Positions 57,501-64,000 of a DNA stretch of 64,000 nucleotides are shown piece by piece (positions within the stretch are counted from its first letter, which is position 1; every line of letters starts with the position of its first letter). The position numbers and the translations under genes were made by a program. Source of the DNA: Symsagittifera roscoffensis (lineage: Eukaryota; Xenacoelomorpha; Acoela; Convolutidae); NCBI RefSeq assembly GCF_963678635.1, contig NC_087068.1, positions 44,087,759 through 44,151,758 of the forward strand, in the 5' to 3' direction. The notes under the pieces are model-generated. The model searched no databases, was not told the origin of the DNA, and saw only the letters and a list, made by a program, of their open reading frames with translations.

Positions 57501-58925
57501 TGCTTACCAGGATAATTTCGGATCGCATGGGTTGAATATCATCTCACATAAAAAACAACTCAAAATAAAATTGACAAATTAGCAACTTAGAATCACTGAG
57601 TCGGTTTGTTCACTGAGATTCTTGAAAGTTAGCTCTATAAGAACTTGAGAATATGTACCGAGGAATCTAGGGTAGGTAGTTTTCTAAAGCAGAGAATCGC
57701 TCTCGCAAAACAGTTTGCGAATGCTGCCTGTGTAATCGACGCTACTCAGGATAGAACTCTATTAGAAGAAAGGTTTTGGTTGTACCAACGGAACTTGAAG
57801 GCGGCCTAGTTGTAACTTTCTGATAAACGCGTATCCTCATATCAGGTCAGAATTTTTGAGGTATTTTTAACTTCGGTTTCTTCTGTTTCTGTACCAGTGT
57901 GTTTTTCGCAACCTGGTTGGCTTGACTCCCAACAATCCGACTAAACTTTTCGTTGATTTTTGTTTTCCACTAATTGATCAAATTCAAATGGTTTTTTGAC
58001 TGGGTAAAATGACGAAAGACTGGTGTAGTAACTTCGGTTGCCATGCTAATTCTTTAAACTCTGATTTAATTTTTAAAAAGGAAGTTTTTCTTTGTTACTT
58101 TTCACAGTTGCCCAGTTTATTAAAGCAAGGTGGCCACGACAGCTGCTTCATTGTTCATTTCTAAAAATAATCAAAAGCAATTGATCGAATGCCTGCTGTA
58201 GATACTGATGTTGAACAAAATCTGTCAGACACGTTCGGGGATGGCATAGGACAGTATTTAGCTTTGCAACCAGCACAAAAAGTAAATAACAACTTCGGAG
58301 AAACGCTTGGAAAAAGAACACTCGCAGAGTCTGCTTCCAAAGTCGTCAACTTAAAAGCTGAACCGAGTTTAAAACAGAACAAAGAAGACGAAAATTTTGG
58401 AGAGAGGGTTAAATTGAAGGTAAATATTTAAAGACTAGGATCAGCAAAAAAGGCCAAACAGTAAAGTTGAGGGCGTCATTGAAACCAACAGCAGACCCAA
58501 GAATGTATCCGTAACCGATACACGAACAGTTAGATTTCCGGATGAAGAAGACACAATTAGCGGAACAAAACAAAGCCAAAAACTCAAAAATGAAACTGTG
58601 GACACGCAGGAAACTTTCATGGATGAATGAGAACAATTCTTGCGAGAAAAATGGTCGGAAGAATAGGAAAAGAAAAACACGAACAACAACCGTTCGAACC
58701 AAAAAAAAAGTGGAGCACAAATGCAAAACAATGACACTTAAAACGAGATGACAATAAAAACCTCAGAAAAATTTTCCTTAACAAATTTTTTGACAAAATT
58801 ACGGATGAAAGACTTTTTGTAAGACCCGAGTAGAAAAGCATCAAAAGTGTAGAGAGACGGGTCATTTTTTGAATCAAACTTTCGAGACTACGCTTTTGTG
58901 AAAGACACATCAATTTCAGTTAGCA
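54565..58925 (+). repeat. Three decayed copies of an A-rich segment (about 54.57, 56.0 and 58.2-58.9 kb)
   Basis: 54,570-54,760 and 56,005-56,200 align along their length (GGTGGAACAAGTGTAG / GGTTGAACAAACGTAC, ATTGGAAAATTT / ATTGAAAAACTT, TTCCGGAGAGAAAATTCATCAGGAA / TTCAGGAGAGAGTGCATCAGGAA). 56,610-56,750 aligns with 58,840-58,950 (AGCATCAAAAGTAGAG / AGCATCAAAAGTGTAGAG, GAATCAATTTTTCG / GAATCAAACTTTCG, AGCAAGGAACGACCAACACGG / AGCATTGAACGACCGAAAGGG). Plus-strand frames in the copies are Lys/Glu/Asn-rich but not alignable end to end and are broken differently. It could be an old multicopy gene or a non-autonomous element. Confidence 0.55.
57001..57170 (+). repeat. 60-bp minisatellite, 2.8 copies, in frame
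   Basis: Lines of exactly 60 bp beginning AAAATGCCAGAACAGCAACC repeat three times with one base difference in the first two junctions (CCGG versus CCAG). Sixty is a multiple of three, so the plus frame gives a 20-residue repeat (KKCQNSNQDSMKFCVNHDA) and stops after the third. A protein function is not supported: the frame is only 60 codons and nothing recognised flanks it. Confidence 0.95.
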
Positions 58926-58980
58926 GCATTGAACGACCGAAAGGGAAAAATAAGTTCTTGGCGGATTATGGAGAAACAAT

Positions 58981-59260
58981 TGTTAAGATTCAGAGTTAGA
59001 GCAGTTAGGATTAAGAACTGGGTTTAGAGACTGAGATATAATCTGAGGTTTGAATTGAGGATTGAGAAAAGGTAGTGATTGTTGAAGAATGAATTGAACA
59101 ATTCAATATAAATATATGACAAACTAAGCATCACAACAGTACCAATTAATTAATTACTGGTTATTAATTAGTTTGAGATTATTAGTTGACCTCTAGTTAT
59201 CAGTTTTGAATCCAATTCAATTATTCTTCAGTCTCACCTTGAGATGATCTGACCTCAACA
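58981..59260 (-). repeat. 3' LTR of the copia element
   Basis: 280 bp, begins TGTTAAGATTCAGAGTTAG and ends GATCTGACCTCAACA on the plus strand. It aligns with the other LTR along its whole length with many differences. Confidence 0.93.
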
Positions 59261-59273
59261 AATCCCCCTTTTC
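59261..59273 (-). other. Polypurine tract of the copia element
   Basis: On the minus strand, GAAAAGGGGGATT directly abuts the 3' LTR. This is the expected position and composition of the plus-strand primer for reverse transcription. Confidence 0.85.
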
Positions 59274-59299
59274 AGTCTGAATTGGCTTTGACCAATGTC

Positions 59300-59800
59300 A
59301 GGCTGCAACCCATCAAGGTTCGACGATGCTGTTCCTCCGTAGTCTTACTCAGGGCTTTTGTCAACAAGTCAGCTTCCATGAACTCAGTAGGGCAATATTG
59401 GAGTTCAACCGTCTCATCTTCCAGTCCTTCTCGAACAAAGTGGTATTTCATATCGATGTTCGTTTTACATCACAGGATTCTTGCACATCTTGATACAGCT
59501 CTGGTTGTCCTCCTTGATGGCAGTTGGTTCGTCAATAACTACGCCCACCTCATGGTGGAGGTGGGCGCAGATATAGAGCCTCTTAAGCCGTTGCTGCGAT
59601 TGCTTGGTACTCAGCCTCATTGGTAGATATGGCTGCATTTGGTTGCTTCTTGATGTTCCACTTAATTGCTGCCCCTGCTTTCTGCAAATGAAAACTGTAG
59701 CAAGTAGTTGACCTTCTATCATCCAAATCTCCAGCACAGTCAGTATTTGCGGATCCAGAGTTTTACACCACCAGCGTCCTTTGTGTAGCACAGATCCAGA
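59300..59800 (-). pseudogene. RNase H region of copia pol, broken
   Basis: A minus-strand frame (59,465-59,791) holds EDNQSCIKMCKNPV, matching the EDNQ...A..NP hallmark of copia RNase H. The frame just upstream (59,282-59,626 on the opposite strand) is a shadow. The start of the domain is in another frame, and there is no continuous reading frame from RT. Confidence 0.8.
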
Positions 59801-59924
59801 TCTTTGCTCCCCTTTAGCTAACGAAGAATCCTCTTTGCAGCCATCCAGTTCAACCTTCCCGGATTATCCACGAAACGAGAAAGTTGCGTCACAGTAGCTA
59901 GGATATCAGGCCTTGTTTGCTTAC

Positions 59925-60796
59925 CTATGTGAAATAATGAGCCCAAAATGCCTCTGTAACCTCAGCTTTCATGGATACTGCCTCTGCTGACCCAGCTTCA
60001 GGGCAGCCGTTCTTCAAAAATTGTGCGCAGATGTCCGCTGGTGTGCCCACTGGTTTGCATTCAGCAAGGCCAAAACGCTCCAAGCAGTCGTCTATGTAAC
60101 GTGATTGATTTACTGTTACCGTCAGAGGTGACTGCCCGACTTGCATTTCCAGCAACCAGGACAATGCGCCTCTGTCAACCATCTTGAATCGTTCGGAGAA
60201 ACGGCTCCTCAGCTTGCCAAATTCGTCTTGACATCTGCACCCAATGATGATATCATTTAAACAAACCAGCACATAAATCATGGCATCGTTTGTTCCCCTC
60301 ATCGTGAACAAACAGAAATCGTTGCTGCTTCTAGTGAACCCTTCATCAAGTAGAAAAGTGCTCAGCGTCTGATACCAGTCTCTTCCTGCCCATAGAGACT
60401 TCTTTGAAGCAAACGCACTTGGCGGTCACCGCTGCTGGACCCCTCTGGCTGCTTCATGTACACTGTCTCTGCTAGGGGAGAGTTGAGAAAGGCTGACTCA
60501 ACATCCATCTGATGAAGTAAAAGATCATCTTGTGCTCCCAGGGCCAGCAGTATCCTCTTTGGTTCGGGTTTACAGGTTGGAGCAATAGTCTCCTTGAAGT
60601 CAAAACCTTCCACTTGCAGGACCCTTTTCACCACATATCGGATTTTGAACCGCTCCACTTGTCCCATCGCATCTCTTTTTTGGGCGACAACCCATCGTAC
60701 AGGAACAATTTTTTGAGATCGTGGTCTATCAACCTTTGCAACAAGTGTCCATGTCCATGTTCCCATGGCTTCTAGAAACTTCACTTCTAAAGCCAT
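59925..60796 (-). pseudogene. Reverse transcriptase (RVT_2) of copia pol, broken
   Basis: 60,362-60,796 carries the RVT_2 start: WTWTLV, VPVRWVVAQKRDAMGQVERFK, GFDFKETIAPTCK, LHQMDVESAFLNSPLAETVYMKQPEG and RSLYGQEE. 59,925-60,311 continues with the palm, but the catalytic YVDD position reads CLND (in LVCLNDIIIG), followed by SWLLEMQV and SRYIDDCLERFGLAECKPVGTP. A frame break separates the halves. The altered catalytic motif and the break indicate a dead enzyme. Confidence 0.9.
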
Positions 60797-60862
60797 AGCT
60801 GCCAGCCACTGCTCGAAGCATGAGAATAGGCCAGTCCGTATCGAATGGGTGTGTTTCTTTTC

Positions 60863-61530
60863 CTAACCGACCTCTGCACTGGATGATCGGTAGAATGCGA
60901 ATCTACTTCTTCTTTTCGACCTGATTCTCCTCAGTAGCCCCACTGAATCTGCAGTATCATCCTCAATTGGCGCGCTTCGTGATTCGCTGCCTTCCGTTGT
61001 GCTTGGTTTGTCAATATTAATGCACCCCTCGATTGATAGCTCCAGGGTTTCTAATGGCTCACTGTCAACCTTGAATGGCTCACTGTCACTGTCTCTAGAT
61101 CCATCAGCAGGTAGGTTTTGCTCTCCTTGTCGTAGCCGATAAATTTGCTTTTCTTGTCTTTTGGATCCAATTTCCGTCTGTTGCCTCGATTCAGATTGTA
61201 CGTCAGGCAACCGAATGCATGCAATAAGCTCACTTTTGATGGTTTCTCATAGTGCATCTCTGTCGGTGAAAGACGTTTTTCGTTGCTGGATGTGGGACAC
61301 AATTTGCGAACCTTCACAGCTGTCGACATTGCTCGAACCCAGAACATCTTCTGTAGCTTTGCTGCGGCCAACAGACATCGAATCAACTCGGTGATCACTC
61401 TGTTGTAGCGCTCTGCTGCACCATTCTGTTGGAGAATATTGGGCACAGTTAACTCTTGCTTCACCTGAGATTCCCTACAAAATCTCCTATATGCAATCGA
61501 TGAGGACTCACCTCCATTGTCAATTCGCAT
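60863..61530 (-). pseudogene. Integrase core and C-terminal linker of copia pol, broken
   Basis: 61,051-61,530 begins RIDNGGESSS (second catalytic Asp in the DNGGE motif), then VPNILQQNGAAERYNRVI with the catalytic Glu, and ends with the FGCLTYNLN and KFIGYDKESKTYLLMDLET signatures of copia integrase C-termini. 60,863-61,210 is the acidic, Ser-rich linker to RT in another frame. The first catalytic Asp lies further upstream, where the frame is broken. Confidence 0.88.
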
Positions 61531-61655
61531 GCACTTTGGTGTTCCATGCTCAGCTACAAACTCCTGGAATTTTAGTAGACCACAATCAGCCGACCGAAGT
61601 CGTCGATGAAGTTCAAGGCATAGCGTGCACCATGCATACTCGGTACTTCAAATGG

Positions 61656-61934
61656 TCACTGAATGTCACCGAAGTCCCGTTGCCCCACTGCCGATGCTCT
61701 GCTGTCAGTCTTCTTAGGAACTGCTACTTCATGCATCTTAGAAGCAGTAGACATTTCGCAGAACTCTAGCTCGCCCATAATGACAAGCGATGGAAGATCC
61801 TGCTGGTTGAGGTGCCCCAGTTGTTGGTGCCACAACATTGCATCACTGGTATTCCTCCTTGTTTTCGTCACTAGAATCATTGGGTTCCTCTCTAACTTGC
61901 ACTCAAGGAAGGAAAGCTTGCTGCGCTGCTTCAC
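61656..61934 (-). pseudogene. GAG-pre-integrase zinc-binding region, broken
   Basis: LWHQQLGHLNQQDLPSL matches the His-x-x-x-His half of the HHCC domain. The Cys half reads EFCEMSTASK, keeping one Cys but losing the second of the usual CxxC. The frame stops shortly after. Confidence 0.85.
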
Positions 61935-61994
61935 AGGTAGCGGTCCCCCATCTGATGCCAGGAGATGTAAAGCATCTGTGGCGAAACTGAAGAT

Positions 61995-62480
61995 TCAGCC
62001 TCTAGCCACAGCAGAGCTCGCACTCAACAAGATCGTACTGTAGCTCTGCACAAACAGCACCTTGTGAACAGTGTAGCTCCTCACAGCATCACGGCAGTCC
62101 CTGATCTCCACATCCACTGATCCTTTGCCCTCAATCCTTGACAGCGTGCCGTTGGGGTTCTCTACAGTTGTCCCTTCAATCCAGCTCTCAAAGCTGGGAA
62201 CGACAGCCCTGTCGCGCACCACATGATCATCGCATACCGTATCCACAATGAGGTTGTCTCCTTTCATTGAAGTTGTAGCACAACAACTGAAGAACCCTGT
62301 CCAGGTTGCCCACACATGTCCAAAATGTCCAGGTTGCCCACACATGAAGAACCGTTGCTTCTTTGCTCCTGGCCCACTGGCTTCGTTTGACCCACTGCCT
62401 CGAGCACTGGATTGTCCACTGTCACTTTTGGACTTGCAGTCCTTCGCCATATGACCCTTCTGTCCACACAAAGCAGCCAC
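61995..62480 (-). pseudogene. Gag zinc knuckle and aspartic protease of copia, broken
   Basis: CGQKGHMAKDC is a CCHC knuckle whose first Cys lies before the frame start; CGQPGHFGHVW is a second, damaged or duplicated one. The nearby duplicated phrase CACATGTCCAAAATGTCC...CACATG suggests a local duplication. The protease follows as NLIVDTVCDDHVV, where the usual DSG catalytic triplet reads DTV. Confidence 0.85.
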
Positions 62481-62672
62481 TACTTGACACTCTTTTCTTC
62501 CTCCTCACAGCTTCCACGGCTATGTGACCATGTCCAGTCCTCTCTCCACATCAAGCCTTCCTCCAGTCATCGTAATTCCTCACCTCTTTCTCAGCTCTGG
62601 AAACGTCTTGGCTTGTGGAAAGCTTTCTTGCCCCACAAAATGCTAATAGCTGTCAGGGAGATCATTGATCAT

Positions 62673-63200
62673 CTAAGCAATGAACAGTGGATCCGTGATA
62701 GCTTCTCCAGCTTCGCTCAACCGCGTCATAAGCACTTGACTGCGAACGAAGTTTTCGTCCAGATCCTCCTCTGATCCTATATGCAGCTTCGCTAGCTGAC
62801 CTATAAGAATGACCACCGTCGGCCTCTCTACACGACAAAACCTCCCTTGAAGCAGCCTCCAAGCCTTCTTACCATCGCCATAGCCATCTGTTCTCATGCA
62901 GTTGTTCTTTATGTACATCAAAGTGGGGTTATTGAGCACCAGAGCCAGGTGGGACCACGCAGTGTTTCGTTTGTGTTTCCTCTGCTGAATCAACACTGCT
63001 CGCCCCTGCATCTTGGTATCGTAGGCTGGCTGCATCTTGTTATTCGGACACCCGGAGAGAGTAGGCTCAGCCTCTGGCAGGTCATCATTGTCCATCACTG
63101 TCCTGAACAGGCCCTTGGTGTGCATTAGCGCCACAAACTTCGTCGACCAAGCCGGAAAATCTTTAGCTTTTCCTCTGAAAGACGCCAGTTTCAAGTCCAT
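62673..63200 (-). pseudogene. Gag N-terminal region of copia element
   Basis: This frame starts with ATG 84 bp after the 5' LTR and reads MDLKLASFRGKAKDFPAWST, typical of copia gag (UBN2/Retrotran_gag family: F.G..F..W...). It contains KAWRLLQGRF and LIGQLAKLHI, which fit the AW..L...F pattern, and ends at a premature stop at 62,673; homologous sequence seems to continue in another frame towards the zinc knuckle. Confidence 0.88.
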
Positions 63201-63270
63201 TGTTGCTTAAGGCTGCTAGCTAAAAGCTAAAAACTATGACAGGAAAGTAATACAAGAAAAAAATATAAAT

Positions 63271-63283
63271 CTAGGCCATAACC
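63271..63283 (-). other. Primer-binding site: initiator tRNA-Met anticodon arm (half-tRNA)
   Basis: Directly inside the 5' LTR the minus strand reads GGTTATGGCCTAG. The complement of the animal initiator-Met anticodon arm begins GGTTATGGGCCCAG, the site used by Drosophila copia. The match is interrupted by a small deletion and a change, in keeping with decay. Confidence 0.8.
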
Positions 63284-63567
63284 TGTTAAGATTCAGAGTT
63301 AGAGCAACTAGGATTAAGAGCTGGGGTTGGAGACTGAGATATAATCTGAGGTTTGAACTGAGGATTGAGAAAAGATAGTGATTGTTGAAAATTGAACCGA
63401 AAAAGCGAATTTAAATGACATGACAAACTAAGCATCACAAAAATACCAGTTAAATAATTGCTGGTTATTAATTAGGTTAAGATCACTAGTTGACCTTTTT
63501 TGAGTTTAATCAGATTTGACTACGCTTCAATTAACCTATCTGACCTTGAGATGGTCTGACCTCAACA
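63284..63567 (-). repeat. 5' LTR of the copia element
   Basis: 284 bp, begins TGTTAAGATTCAGAGTTAG and ends GGTCTGACCTCAACA on the plus strand. The promoter and polyadenylation site expected in it were not resolved by eye. Confidence 0.93.
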
Positions 63568-63572
63568 ACAAT

Positions 63573-64000
63573 CTCGTATTTAATCCTAAAATTGGCAAAC
63601 GTCACTCAAACGCCACTAGTGATAAAAACCAAAGTAGAAAAATTGCCTAGGTTGGTTTATCTAGCCAATGATATAAAAATGCAAATTGTTTGCAAAAACC
63701 AAGTTGCAATTTCATAAGAACTTTTTTTTCCTAATGAATTTTTCTCAGATGTTTTTAGCATGTGCTAAGAATTTTGTGAAGAAAATGGGGAATGCAAAAA
63801 TTGTAATGATTTTTTTTATCTTGTGTGCCAAAACTGTTGTAAAAATTATAACAAGGTGTTAAAAATGTTTTAATTTGGTCATCATTTTTGCAAAAAGTTC
63901 TGTGTAATTTTTTAACCGGTGTGCAAAACTGCCTTACCAAGTTTTTTAGCGCATGAAAGTTTCTAATTCTTATCTTATCTCTTTGATTTGTTTGTTCTTA
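63573..64000. other. Intergenic DNA, nothing specific
   Basis: T-rich sequence right of the retrotransposon. A short minus-strand frame (63,755-63,940) has no motif. Confidence 0.5.

Larger units (their letters stand above)
58981..63567 (-). mobile_element. Ty1/copia LTR retrotransposon, complete but decayed (4,587 bp)
   Basis: Two direct LTRs bounded TG...CA (58,981-59,260 and 63,284-63,567) flank an internal region read on the minus strand. ACAAT lies on both outer sides (58,976-58,980 and 63,568-63,572), a perfect 5-bp target duplication. Domains in order are gag, zinc knuckle, protease, pre-integrase, integrase, reverse transcriptase and RNase H, which is the copia order (integrase before RT). 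Frames are interrupted at many points and catalytic residues are altered, so it cannot encode a working polyprotein. The LTRs differ by many substitutions and indels, so the insertion is old. The internal region looks GC-richer than its surroundings. Confidence 0.96.

Noticed and set aside
1-64000. CRISPR array, bacterial operon or phage features
   Set aside because: No regularly spaced repeats with unique spacers, no ribosome-binding-site spaced gene runs, and clear spliceosomal introns; the DNA is eukaryotic.

Overview
The window is AT-rich eukaryotic DNA. Genes have spliceosomal introns with GT-AG borders, repeats are dense, and intergenic space is large. A rhodopsin-family neuropeptide-type GPCR, secreted ApoD-like lipocalins, hAT-like miniature elements and a Ty1/copia retrotransposon primed from the initiator-tRNA anticodon arm together point to an invertebrate animal. 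I cannot place the phylum from the sequence alone.

Layout. 1-5.2 kb holds repeats only: a GATT tetranucleotide tract, a hAT-like MITE, a small hairpin MITE, a 1.28-kb fold-back element with arms over 500 bp, and a 188-bp MITE with a perfect 8-bp target duplication. 5.9-7.4 kb carries a two-exon class A GPCR on the minus strand. 7.8-11.8 kb holds MITE and fold-back fragments. 11.86-30.79 kb is a direct tandem duplication of a ~9.5-kb unit; the copies differ by TE insertions and by deletions between short repeats. Each unit ends in a lipocalin third exon on the minus strand: copy 1 carries a nonsense codon, and copy 2 is joined to a broken exon 2 and an intact exon 1 (30.8-31.5 kb). 32.65-42.22 kb is a second, much younger direct duplication of 4,782 bp. 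It carries exons 2 and 3 of a lipocalin twice, but only one exon 1 (42.4-42.5 kb) exists. 43-47.8 kb holds further MITEs, degenerate tandem arrays and a 356-bp near-perfect palindrome. 47.8-58.9 kb is AT-rich and largely unannotatable, with several decayed related segments, a TG microsatellite and a 60-bp minisatellite. 58,981-63,567 is a complete but decayed Ty1/copia retrotransposon on the minus strand with both LTRs and a 5-bp target duplication.

What works together. Only two loci look potentially functional: the GPCR and lipocalin copy C (243 aa from three exons with matching phases). The four lipocalin copies record two successive duplications, each of which separated 3' exons from their promoter and signal-peptide exon. 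This leaves either pseudogenes or, for the young duplication, a possible alternative set of 3' exons served by one first exon. Most other structure is non-autonomous DNA transposons; the segmental duplications give empty-site and pre-insertion comparisons that date several of them relative to the duplication.
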